From positions 1-64,000 of the forward strand of contig JAISLD010000036.1 in assembly GCA_031260665.1 (NCBI GenBank): a stretch of DNA of 64,000 bases. Reading direction: 5' to 3'. Of the stretch, positions 55,812 to 64,000 are shown piece after piece. The notes below the pieces were generated by a model. It was given only the letters and a program-made list of their open reading frames with translations. It was not told the origin of the DNA and ran no database searches. Origin of the DNA: Oscillospiraceae bacterium. GTDB lineage: Bacteria; Bacillota; Clostridia; Oscillospirales; Ruminococcaceae. Position numbers and translations under genes: made by a program. How positions within the stretch are numbered: position 1 is the stretch's first letter; each line of letters opens with the position of its first letter.

Positions 55812-57691
55812 CAGACGACATTCGCGACGACACGCCTGAACAAGAACAGGAACAAACGCAGTACGAGTACAACTCACGGCTGCCGTTTCTTCGTGACAAA
55901 GCAAACAGGTTGCCGCTTGCATCGGGCGTTTATCTGATGAAAGACAAGTCGGGCAAGGTAATCTATGTCGGCAAGGCAAAGCAGCTGAAGAACCGCGTAA
56001 GCTCGTACTTTCGCGGTGTTGAGAGCCACGCGTTCAAGACGTATAAACTTGTTGAGAAGATACACGACTTTGACTTCATCGTCACACCGAGTGAGCTTGA
56101 CGCGCTTGTCCTCGAGTCGTCACAGATTAAACAGCGAAGCCCAAAGTATAACATTCTGCTGAAAGACGCAAAGGGAGCAAATTACATCAAAATCAGCGGC
56201 GGTGAGTTTCCGCGGCTGTCGTATGCTTTGCAGAAAGACGACCCGACCGCCGTTTACCTCGGTCCGTATGCCGAGGGCTTCACTATCAGACGCACAGTCG
56301 AGGACGCAAACGGTATCTTTCGCCTGCCCACTTGTTCTCGCGTGTTCCCGCGTGACTTCGGCAAGGAACGACCGTGCCTCAACCTACACATCAAGAAGTG
56401 TATGGGCGTTTGCACAGGCAGGATTTCCGCTGATGAATACAAATCGTCGGTTGACTCCGCTCTTCGCTACATCAAGGGAGGCAGCAAGGAGAGCATAGAG
56501 CGGCTGACACTGCAGATGAACACAGCGGCGGAGCGGCTTGAGTTTGAAAAAGCGGCGAAGTATCGCGACCAGATAGCGGCGATAACGCGTGCCGAACACA
56601 GCCAAAGCGTGATGACCGAACGCACATACGCGTTTGACTTGCTTGCCGTGTCGCAAAACGCCGGATTGTCGGCGGTGACGGTGATAAAGTATCGTGACGG
56701 CAAGCTGATTGACAAAGAGAATTTCTTTCTCGGCGATGAGTACCCACCCGAGGAAACGCGATACGACTTTATACTGAACTATTACGCGAAAGACGAAACC
56801 CCGAAAGAACTGCTGCTTGACGGTGAGGTGAACGACCGCGAGTTGCTGGAAGAATACTTGACAGGCAAACGCGGCGGCAAAGTGACCGTCGCGATACCGA
56901 AACGCGGCGAGGGGCTGACGCTTGTCACCTTAGCAAAGAGCAACGCCGCCGAGTATCTCGCACTTCGTGTGGGGCGCACCTCATCGGAGGTGTCGGCACT
57001 TGAGGAGTTGTCGAAAACGCTTGGACTGTCAAAGACACCGCAGAGAATCGAGTGCTATGACATATCGAATATGGGCAACGAGTCGATAGTCGCGGCGATG
57101 ACAGTCTGGAAGAACGGGCGCGCGTTCAAGCAGGGATACCGCAAGTTTCATATCAAAACGACTCAAGGCGCGAACGACACGGGTTCAATGGCTGAAACGC
57201 TTGAGCGGCGGCTCACCTCGCTTAAAGAAGAACGCGAGGGTTGGAACGAACGCCCCGACTTGATTTTACTTGACGGGGGAAAAGGGCAGGTGTCGGCAGT
57301 CAAAGAAGTAGCGGAGCGGCTCGGCTTTGCCGACATACCGCTCTTTGGCTTGACCAAAGACGACAAGCACCGTACACGTGCCGTCACGAGCGACGACGGT
57401 GAAATACGAATCAACGAGAATCGCCGGGTATTCAAGTTTCTGACGGAGATGCAAGACGAAACGCACCGCTTCGCGATAGGTTTTATGAAGCAAAGCCACG
57501 CAAAGCAAGCTCACAGCAGTATACTTGAAAAAGCGGACGGCATTGGGAAGAAACGCGCCGAGAACTTGCTCAAGACCTTTAAGACCAAGGCTGCGCTGAA
57601 GTCGGCGACCGTCGAAGAACTGAAAGCGGCGACGAAGCTGTCCGACGAGAAAGCCGAGAATCTAAAGAAATACATCGAGGAGAACTTGTGA
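55808..57691 (+). CDS. uvrC: Excinuclease ABC subunit C
   Basis: GIY-YIG GVYLMKDKSGKVIYVGKAKQLKNRVSSYF; IECYDISNMGNESIVAAMTVW; LILLDGGKGQVSAV; TTG start. Confidence 0.95.
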   Translation: MTDDIRDDTPEQEQEQTQYEYNSRLPFLRDKANRLPLASGVYLMKDKSGKVIYVGKAKQLKNRVSSYFRGVESHAFKTYKLVEKIHDFDFIVTPSELDALVLESSQIKQRSPKYNILLKDAKGANYIKISGGEFPRLSYALQKDDPTAVYLGPYAEGFTIRRTVEDANGIFRLPTCSRVFPRDFGKERPCLNLHIKKCMGVCTGRISADEYKSSVDSALRYIKGGSKESIERLTLQMNTAAERLEFEKAAKYRDQIAAITRAEHSQSVMTERTYAFDLLAVSQNAGLSAVTVIKYRDGKLIDKENFFLGDEYPPEETRYDFILNYYAKDETPKELLLDGEVNDRELLEEYLTGKRGGKVTVAIPKRGEGLTLVTLAKSNAAEYLALRVGRTSSEVSALEELSKTLGLSKTPQRIECYDISNMGNESIVAAMTVWKNGRAFKQGYRKFHIKTTQGANDTGSMAETLERRLTSLKEEREGWNERPDLILLDGGKGQVSAVKEVAERLGFADIPLFGLTKDDKHRTRAVTSDDGEIRINENRRVFKFLTEMQDETHRFAIGFMKQSHAKQAHSSILEKADGIGKKRAENLLKTFKTKAALKSATVEELKAATKLSDEKAENLKKYIEENL

Positions 57692-58242
57692 GAATCATAA
57701 CGGGCAGATTACGCGGCAGAAAACTGCGGCAGCCGACAGGAAACGACATCAGACCAACGACCGACATCGTGAAAGAAGCGGTGTTCAGCATAATACAGTT
57801 TGACATCGAGGGCAAGGTTTTTCTTGATTTGTTCAGCGGTACGGGGCAAATGGGGCTTGAGGCGTTCAGCAGAGGTGCGGCAAAGGTTTACTTCGCCGAT
57901 TCGTCAGCAGAAAGCGTCAAGTTGATAAAGAAGAACGTCGAGTCTTGCGACATTGAGGATTCATCTTGCCTTGTAATCAAGAACACACACGCGAGCGCAC
58001 TGCTGAAAAGCCTGACCGAGAAAGTTGGTGTGGCGTTTCTCGACCCGCCGTTTGAACGTGGACACCTCGAGAAGCACCTGCCGTTATTGGTGCCTTGTAT
58101 GAGCGACGACGGCATAATTATATGCGAACACGAGGTGGGGCTGGAGCTTCCGCGTGAGGTTGACACGTTTGCTGTTCACAAGACATACAAATACGGAAAA
58201 ACCGCGCTCACGGTTTACACGAGCGGGGCGGTCGAGGAATGA
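57688..58242 (+). CDS. rsmD: 16S rRNA (guanine966-N2)-methyltransferase
   Basis: MRIITGRLRGRKL; RPTTDIVKEAVFSII; FLDLFSGTGQMGLEAFSRGA; AFLDPPF. Confidence 0.93.
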   Translation: MRIITGRLRGRKLRQPTGNDIRPTTDIVKEAVFSIIQFDIEGKVFLDLFSGTGQMGLEAFSRGAAKVYFADSSAESVKLIKKNVESCDIEDSSCLVIKNTHASALLKSLTEKVGVAFLDPPFERGHLEKHLPLLVPCMSDDGIIICEHEVGLELPREVDTFAVHKTYKYGKTALTVYTSGAVEE

Positions 58243-58724
58243 AGAAAGCAATCTATCCCGGCAGCTTTGACCCCGTGACCTTCGGGCATATTGATATAAT
58301 CGAGCGTGCCGCCAATCTTTTTGGTGAAGTGACGGTCTTGGTGTCGAACAATCCCGACAAGAACACATCGTTCAGCTATGACGAACGACTGTCGTTCATA
58401 AAAAAAGTCACGATGAAATATCCCAACGTAAAGACCGATATGTTAGACGGACTTTTGGTGGATTACTTCCGTGACCACAACGCCGACGTGATAATCAAAG
58501 GACTGCGCGCAATGTCGGACTTTGAGTTTGAGTTTCAGCAGGCGCTTGTAAACAAAGACTTGTTCCCGAAAGCGGAAACCGTGTTTCTTTGTGCCAATGT
58601 GTCGGGGACGTTCTTGTCCTCGAGCATGGTGAAGCAAGTCGCGATGTTTGGCGGCGACATAAGCTCGTTTGTTCCGCAAGACATAATAAACGATATCTAC
58701 AGAAGAGTGAAAAGGAAAGCGTGA
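58239..58724 (+). CDS. coaD: Phosphopantetheine adenylyltransferase
   Basis: AIYPGSFDPVTFGHIDIIERA; KGLRAMSDFEFEFQQA; SSSMVKQVA. Confidence 0.96.
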   Translation: MKKAIYPGSFDPVTFGHIDIIERAANLFGEVTVLVSNNPDKNTSFSYDERLSFIKKVTMKYPNVKTDMLDGLLVDYFRDHNADVIIKGLRAMSDFEFEFQQALVNKDLFPKAETVFLCANVSGTFLSSSMVKQVAMFGGDISSFVPQDIINDIYRRVKRKA

Positions 58725-58728
58725 GAGT

Positions 58729-59217
58729 ATGGCGAACTTTGAAGAAACCTTGTCTGAAGTGCAGGAGATAGTTGACGGGGCACCCGGGATTCCGTTTTCT
58801 GACAACTGCATAATCAACCGCGGTCGTATGCAGGAACTTCTCCACACGGCGCGTATTCACCTGCCCGATGAGATGAAGCAGGCAAGCTCTGTGGTGTCGC
58901 GGCGCGGGATTATCTTGAAAGAAGCGGAGGACAAGTCGGCTGATATCTTGCGGCGAACCGAGGAGCAAGTGAAGCGAATGACCGAAGCGCACGTTATCAC
59001 GGCGCAGGCGCAGGAGTATGCGCGGCACATCACCGCCGACGCTCAAGAGAAATCGCGCGACATTCTCGGCGGGACATACAAGTTTGTCGAGGATACACTG
59101 GCGAAGCTGAACGATATCCTTGCGGCCGATATGGTCGAGGTGAAAAAGACGCTGAGTGTGCTGAAAGACAGGACGAGCCAGCAAGTCAAAGAGATAAACA
59201 ACGCGGGAAAGAAATAA
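58729..59217 (+). CDS. Conserved coiled-coil protein (ATPase/ATP-synthase-B-like helical)
   Basis: 162 aa, strongly helical, directly after coaD. Confidence 0.6.
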   Translation: MANFEETLSEVQEIVDGAPGIPFSDNCIINRGRMQELLHTARIHLPDEMKQASSVVSRRGIILKEAEDKSADILRRTEEQVKRMTEAHVITAQAQEYARHITADAQEKSRDILGGTYKFVEDTLAKLNDILAADMVEVKKTLSVLKDRTSQQVKEINNAGKK

Positions 59218-59232
59218 GTCAGTGCCTGCGCA

Positions 59233-59748
59233 TTACTGTTCGGACTTATCGTCTGCGGTTATCGTGACGACAGGCAGTTCAACGATTGACAGGTTCACTT
59301 TCCCGTCAGACGAGATGTCAATGACACCGTAGGTCACGGGGTTTTTCCCGCGTGGGCAGTCGAGGCTGCCGGGGTTCATCACGTAAACGCCGTTTGTGTA
59401 TTCGGTCTTGTAGAGGTGCGTGTGACCGTAAAGCGCAATACTGCAGCTGCGGTCTTTCGCCGCTTCAATCAGCTTTGACGTGCCGTTTTTCACGTCAAGC
59501 GTGTCCCCATGAACGCAGTAGATGTTGAACACACCTGCCGCCACAACGACCTGCGACTTCGCGAGGTTAAAGTCACAGTTTCCTTTCACAAAGACAAACC
59601 GTTGTTGAGGGAACATCTTCTCAACATCGTCAAACTCGTTGTATCCGTCGCCAAGATGAATGAACAAGTCGGAATCGAGGTTCAGTTCAACCGCTCTTTT
59701 CAGATTGTGAAAGTTCCTGTGAGTATCCGCGAACACTGTTATTTTCAT
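59233..59748 (-). CDS. YfcE/MJ0936-family metallophosphoesterase
   Basis: ITVFADTHRNF; HLGDGYNEFDD; VKGNCD; YGHTH; NPGSLDCPRG. Confidence 0.92.
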   Translation of the reverse strand: MKITVFADTHRNFHNLKRAVELNLDSDLFIHLGDGYNEFDDVEKMFPQQRFVFVKGNCDFNLAKSQVVVAAGVFNIYCVHGDTLDVKNGTSKLIEAAKDRSCSIALYGHTHLYKTEYTNGVYVMNPGSLDCPRGKNPVTYGVIDISSDGKVNLSIVELPVVTITADDKSEQ

Positions 59749-59798
59749 AGAATGCCTTTAACTTGAGTAAGATATTAGCGATGATTAGTAACTATTCA

Positions 59799-59835
59799 GT
59801 GTTCTCCTCTCCGCCTAAGACGGGGAGGAGAACAC
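59799..59835. repeat. Hairpin GTGTTCTCCTC...GAGGAGAACAC
   Basis: 11-bp perfect inverted repeat; related to 19251-19280. Confidence 0.6.
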
Positions 59836-59934
59836 GAGTTTCTTCGCCTGAATGAGTGAGGCGACTCTGTAATATTGTCTACGATATTATACCATTTTGT
59901 CTGACTTCTGTCAAACCTGAACGGACTTTACCCA

Positions 59935-60381
59935 ATGTATATGAACGATTTGCGAATCAAACTGCTTCACCAAAACGCCAAGCCGCCTACTCGGCAGACC
60001 TACGGCAGCGTCGGTTACGACATATCCGCGTGTATCGACGAGCCGCTTGTTATCAAGCCGAATGAACGGGTGAAAATCCCGACGGGTTTCGCTATTGCGT
60101 TGCCGCAAGGATACGCGGCGTTCATCTACGCGAGAAGCGGGCTTAGCTTCAAGCACGGGCTTATCCCCGCAAACGGTGTCGGCGTGATTGACTCCGATTA
60201 TCGCGGCGAAGTGGGCGTCTGCCTGCTTAATCTTTCCGACAAATCGTTCACGGTGAACCCGGGCGACCGAGTGGCACAAATGGTGATAACACGGTGCGAA
60301 CTCCCCGAACTGATTGAAGTGGAAGAACTCGGTCAGACAGAACGCGGCACAAACGGCTTCGGTTCGACAGGCACAACATAA
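59935..60381 (+). CDS. dut: dUTP diphosphatase
   Basis: ARSGLSFKHGLIPANGVGVIDSDYRGEVGV; GDRVAQMVI; TERGTNGFGSTG. Confidence 0.93.
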   Translation: MYMNDLRIKLLHQNAKPPTRQTYGSVGYDISACIDEPLVIKPNERVKIPTGFAIALPQGYAAFIYARSGLSFKHGLIPANGVGVIDSDYRGEVGVCLLNLSDKSFTVNPGDRVAQMVITRCELPELIEVEELGQTERGTNGFGSTGTT

Positions 60382-60383
60382 AC

Positions 60384-60415
60384 AAAGAAACTCTCCTGTA
60401 AGTGAGAGTTTCTTT
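60384..60415 (+). terminator. Rho-independent terminator after dut
   Basis: aaagaaactctc...gagagtttcttt followed by T run. Confidence 0.8.
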
Positions 60416-60420
60416 TTGGT

Positions 60421-60492
60421 TGGGCTACCTGGATTCGAACCAGGGAAATGACGGAGTCAAAGCCCGTTGCCTTACCGCTTGGCTATAGCCCA
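60421..60492 (-). tRNA. tRNA-Gln(TTG)
   Basis: Reverse complement TGGGCTATAGCCAAGCGGTAAGGCAACGGGCTTTGACTCCGTCATTTCCCTGGTTCGAATCCAGGTAGCCCA folds as a cloverleaf; anticodon TTG. Confidence 0.93.
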
Positions 60493-60533
60493 GTTTCGCG
60501 GCAAGTCGACGGAGAACTTGCCGCTTATTAGAT

Positions 60534-61454
60534 TTACTTTACCATTGAGGCAACTTCGTCTGCAAAGTTGTCTTCTTTCTTCTGAATCCCCTCGCCCTTT
60601 TCGTATCTCGTGAACGCCTCAACATCAAAGCCGTGACCCACTTCTTTGATGTACTGTTCAACTGTTTTGCTCGGGTCTTTAACGAAAGGCTGGTCAAGCA
60701 GGCAGATTTCCGCCGCGAACTTGCTCATTCTGCCGTCAACAATCTTGACGAGAACCGCCTCGGGCTTCGGCTTCTTGCTCTCTTCGTTTTCTTTACGCGC
60801 CAAACCAAGTTGAATCTCTTTTTCGTTTGAGATAACTTCAGCGGGGACTTCGCTTTGCCGCACATATTGCGGTGCGCTCGCCGTGATTTGCAGCAGCAGG
60901 TCTTTCGCTGCTTGCTTCACTTCGGGGGCGTTGTTGTCGTCGCTCTTCACCAAGATGATAGTGCCGATTATGCTGCCGCCGCCATCGTGAAGATATGAGT
61001 ACAAATCTCCCGTGAACTTCTTGAATCTGCGAATTTGGATATTCTCGCCGATTGTAGCGATACGTTCGGTCAGAATCTCGCCGAGTGTTTCGCTTTGGTT
61101 CGGCGGTGTCAGCGACTTCAGCGTTTCAACGTCAGCCGCGTCGTTTGCGAGAACCGTGTCGGCAACAATGTTAACGAACTCGATGAACCGTTCGGCTTTC
61201 GCCGCGAAGTCAGTCTCGCTGTTCACTTCGACCACCACGCCGACTTTCTTTTCGTCGTCAATTTTCACTGCAACGAGTCCTTCAGCGGCGATACGCCCCG
61301 ATTTCTTCGCGGCTTTCGCCAGTCCGCGTTCACGCAGCAGCTTGATTGCCGCTTCAACGTCGCCGTTCGTTTCTTCGAGGGCACGTTTGCAGTCCATCAT
61401 ACCGCAGTTGGTGCGTTCTTTCAGGTTTTTTACGTCTTGTGCAGATATAGCCAT
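60534..61454 (-). CDS. tsf: Elongation factor Ts
   Basis: VKNLKERTNCGMMDCKRALEETNGDVEAAIKLLRERGLAKAAKK. Confidence 0.96.
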   Translation of the reverse strand: MAISAQDVKNLKERTNCGMMDCKRALEETNGDVEAAIKLLRERGLAKAAKKSGRIAAEGLVAVKIDDEKKVGVVVEVNSETDFAAKAERFIEFVNIVADTVLANDAADVETLKSLTPPNQSETLGEILTERIATIGENIQIRRFKKFTGDLYSYLHDGGGSIIGTIILVKSDDNNAPEVKQAAKDLLLQITASAPQYVRQSEVPAEVISNEKEIQLGLARKENEESKKPKPEAVLVKIVDGRMSKFAAEICLLDQPFVKDPSKTVEQYIKEVGHGFDVEAFTRYEKGEGIQKKEDNFADEVASMVK

Positions 61455-61460
61455 ATCTTA

Positions 61461-62207
61461 CTATTCTCCTGTCGTTTCAGCGGTTTCGGGCTTGTCGGTT
61501 GTGGGTTCTTCTTCTTCGCCTATGTCGCCCTGCTTGGTTTCGATGATAGCGTCAGCCATTGCGCCCGCAATCAGCTTAACGGCACGGATAGCGTCGTCGT
61601 TGCCGGGGATAACCCAGTCGATTTCATCGGGGTCGCAGTTGGTGTCAACAATGGCGACAATCGGGATACCGAGCTTTCTTGCTTCGGCGACCGCGATTCT
61701 CTCTTTCTTCGGGTCAACAATGAAGAGCGCACCCGGCAATCTCTTCATGTTGCGGATACCGCCGAGGAACTTCTCGAGTTTTTCTATCTCTAAGTTGAGT
61801 TTGATGACTTCTTTTTTCGGGAGCAGATTGAACGTGCCGTCTTGCGACATCGTTTGCAGCTGCTCAAGCCGACGAATACGACGCTGAATTGTCTTGAAGT
61901 TCGTCATCATTCCGCCGAGCCAACGTGCGTTGACATAGTGTGCGCCTGCGCGTGACGCTTCTTCTTTGATTGACTCAGCCGCTTGCTTCTTGGTGCCGAC
62001 AAAGAGAATCTCTTTTCCTTCGGCTGCCACGGAGTTTACGAACCTGTACGCGTCGTCTAACTTGCGCACGGTCTTTTGCAAGTCGATGATGTAGATACCG
62101 TTACGTTCCGTGAAGATGTACGGTTCCATTTTCGGGTTCCAACGCCTTGTCTGGTGTCCGAAGTGAACGCCTGCTTCAAGGAGTTGTTTCATTGAAACTA
62201 CTGCCAT
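61461..62207 (-). CDS. rpsB: 30S ribosomal protein S2
   Basis: [47 protein letters not shown]. Confidence 0.97.
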   Translation of the reverse strand: MAVVSMKQLLEAGVHFGHQTRRWNPKMEPYIFTERNGIYIIDLQKTVRKLDDAYRFVNSVAAEGKEILFVGTKKQAAESIKEEASRAGAHYVNARWLGGMMTNFKTIQRRIRRLEQLQTMSQDGTFNLLPKKEVIKLNLEIEKLEKFLGGIRNMKRLPGALFIVDPKKERIAVAEARKLGIPIVAIVDTNCDPDEIDWVIPGNDDAIRAVKLIAGAMADAIIETKQGDIGEEEEPTTDKPETAETTGE

Positions 62208-62440
62208 TTGGTTCTCCTGTTTACGTTTGATTTGGCTTGTCCGCGTGATTTTGCCCAACGTAACAACGAACAAGCAAGATTCGCGCTTTAAGGCGCAGGA
62301 AATATTATAGCATATTCTGTGAGCCTTGTCAAGAGGCGGCGCTTCTGTTTTTGTTTTCTTTTAAGCAGCTGTTTTGTCGGCAACGCGACACGTCGCTGAC
62401 GGTTGCGCAAATTGTTTCTTAACAAAAAATAAAAAAACAC

Positions 62441-62469
62441 TTGACAAACGATTTAGGTTGTGTTACACT
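62441..62469 (+). promoter_or_regulatory. Sigma-A-type promoter for hrcA operon
   Basis: TTGACA (62441-62446), 17-nt spacer, TACACT (62464-62469). Confidence 0.8.
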
Positions 62470-62473
62470 ATAT

Positions 62474-62500
62474 TTAGCACTCAACAAGGCAGAGTGCTAA
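62474..62500 (+). promoter_or_regulatory. CIRCE operator
   Basis: TTAGCACTC-N9-GAGTGCTAA perfect match, upstream of hrcA. Confidence 0.97.
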
Positions 62501-62528
62501 CACATACCGAGATTAACTTTAAGAACGA

Positions 62529-63575
62529 ATGGTTATGGAAAGAAAGTTTCAGATACTTGAGGCGGTGATAGACGAGTATATCCGCACAGGCGAACCTGTA
62601 GGTTCAGGCACAATCAAAGACAGACTGCCGTTTGCGGTGTCCCCCGCGACAATTCGTGCCGAGATGTCGGCATTGGAAGCGGAGGGGTACCTCGGTCACC
62701 CTCACACATCAGCGGGGCGAGTGCCGACTGTTCGCGGTTATCGGCTCTACATCGACCGAATGGGCGGCGCGGCTGTGTCAATCTCCGAGGAGGAGAAGCA
62801 GAAACTCGATAACTTCTTTGAGGGGCTTGAGGGCGAGGGCGACGAAACGATTATCGACACGGCGTCACACGCGTTGTCGGAGATAACGCGCTGTGCCATT
62901 GTCGCTACCGATACGTCGGCACGCTTCTCGGTCATCACCAAGGTTGACGTTATCCCGACAGGGCGGCGAATGTACGTTTTGCTTCTCGTCACATCGGCGG
63001 GAGATATCAAGAACCGTGTCTGCCGCTTGTCGTTCGACCTCACGAAAGAACAAACCGATTTCTTCATCGATTTCGTCCGCAACAATCTCGAGGGCGCGTC
63101 GCCCGAGCTTCTCACCCCCGATTTCTTTGAAGAGCTATCCATTGCGCTCGGCAACTATGTGATGACGCTGGCTCCACTGCTGAAAGTAGTCGCGGAGTTA
63201 TCCGAGGAGATGAAAACGCGGCGAGTTCTCGTCAAAGGTGAAACGATACTGATTGAAAGCGGGGACATAGGCAAGAACCAGCTGATATCTCTGCTTGAAC
63301 ACCGAAACGAAGTGACAGAGCTGTTTGACGGGGCGTTCAGCGGAATCAGCGTGGTGTTTGGCGAAGAACTAAGCGGTGAACGAAGCATTGTGGTGCAAAA
63401 CGGCGCGCTCTTATCGGGGGCGTTCAGCAAAGACGGCAAGCCTGCGGGCAGCCTTGGCGTTATCGGTCCGCTTAGGCTCGACTATAAAAAGATAATCCCA
63501 TATATAGAGTATTTCACGCAGAAAGTAACAGGAATTCTTTCGGGAGAAAAGGAGGAAGAGAAAGACAGTGAGTGA
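62529..63575 (+). CDS. hrcA: Heat-inducible transcription repressor HrcA
   Basis: EYIRTGEPVGSGTIKD; SPATIRAEMSALEAEGYLGHPHTSAGRVPTVRGYRLYID. Confidence 0.96.
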   Translation: MVMERKFQILEAVIDEYIRTGEPVGSGTIKDRLPFAVSPATIRAEMSALEAEGYLGHPHTSAGRVPTVRGYRLYIDRMGGAAVSISEEEKQKLDNFFEGLEGEGDETIIDTASHALSEITRCAIVATDTSARFSVITKVDVIPTGRRMYVLLLVTSAGDIKNRVCRLSFDLTKEQTDFFIDFVRNNLEGASPELLTPDFFEELSIALGNYVMTLAPLLKVVAELSEEMKTRRVLVKGETILIESGDIGKNQLISLLEHRNEVTELFDGAFSGISVVFGEELSGERSIVVQNGALLSGAFSKDGKPAGSLGVIGPLRLDYKKIIPYIEYFTQKVTGILSGEKEEEKDSE

Positions 63576-64000
63576 TAAACCAAAGAAGCACAAAGGAGAA
63601 CCCGAAGCCACTAAACCTGCGACAAAAGAAGCGGAAGCGGACGTAGTGGTGGAGGAGAAGCCCGCTGAACCCGTGCAGGAGCAGATAAAACCGGCGGCAA
63701 ACGAAGCGGAGAAGCTTCGTGAGCAGCTGATGCGGCAAATGGCTGAATACGACAACTATCGCAAGCGCACAGCCCGCGAGAGAGCGGAGCTTGAACCCGA
63801 GGTAACGGCAAAGGTGCTGACAAAGTTCCTGTCTATTCTTGACAATCTTGACAGGGCGCTCACGCAAGGTTGCTCTGACGAGGGATTCCTGACGGGGATA
63901 AAGCTCGTGAGGGATAACTTCACGGCACTGCTTGAAGAGTCGGGCGTGAGCGAGATAGACACGAGCGGCAAGTTCGACCCGGCGCTTCATCAAGCAATAA
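63568..64000 (+). CDS. grpE: Nucleotide exchange factor GrpE, 3' truncated by window end
   Basis: GTG start overlapping hrcA; MAEYDNYRKRTARERAEL; FLSILDNLDRAL; FDPALHQAI. Confidence 0.92.
   Translation, partial: MSDKPKKHKGEPEATKPATKEAEADVVVEEKPAEPVQEQIKPAANEAEKLREQLMRQMAEYDNYRKRTARERAELEPEVTAKVLTKFLSILDNLDRALTQGCSDEGFLTGIKLVRDNFTALLEESGVSEIDTSGKFDPALHQAI

Noticed and set aside
1-64000. CRISPR array
   Set aside because: No run of regularly spaced 25-40 nt direct repeats was seen; the repeats found are isolated palindromes or short tandems.

Overview
The window has two parts. (1) About 1-18,650 is the right portion of a tailed-phage genome, apparently a prophage: scaffold end, SU10-like major capsid protein, head-tail connectors, major tail protein, two tail-assembly chaperone ORFs, tape measure, tail/receptor proteins, a diversity-generating retroelement (DGR), and a lysis module. 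(2) About 18,700-64,000 is a Clostridia/Oscillospiraceae-like chromosome. It starts with the tmRNA gene ssrA (minus strand), whose 3' end abuts the phage, and continues with spoIVB, split metH/metF, paralogous hybrid histidine kinases, hprK, a split glutamate synthase, hslO, a GH13-HAD fusion, an MCP, an ABC exporter, an FtsW/RodA-type protein, hflX, nadB, mnmA, uvrC, rsmD, coaD, dut, tRNA-Gln, tsf, rpsB and CIRCE-hrcA-grpE. The main system is the compact DGR at about 14,354-15,899. Its template repeat (TR) and variable repeat (VR) differ at 21 TR adenines and only one non-adenine in a ~112 nt core. A perfect 8-bp stem/4-nt loop hairpin lies just after the VR. The RT has a YADD box and an unusual IGNYTSP motif, and no avd ORF is recognisable nearby. 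Other notable points: a GGGAAAC -1 frameshift signal between the tail chaperone ORFs; prophage insertion at the ssrA 3' end; a hybrid histidine kinase that has lost both phospho-accepting histidines beside an intact paralog; an OmpR-type regulator with a degenerate receiver; and several families of dispersed hairpin repeats between host genes. All assignments come from reading the sequence and motif recall; no database search was run.
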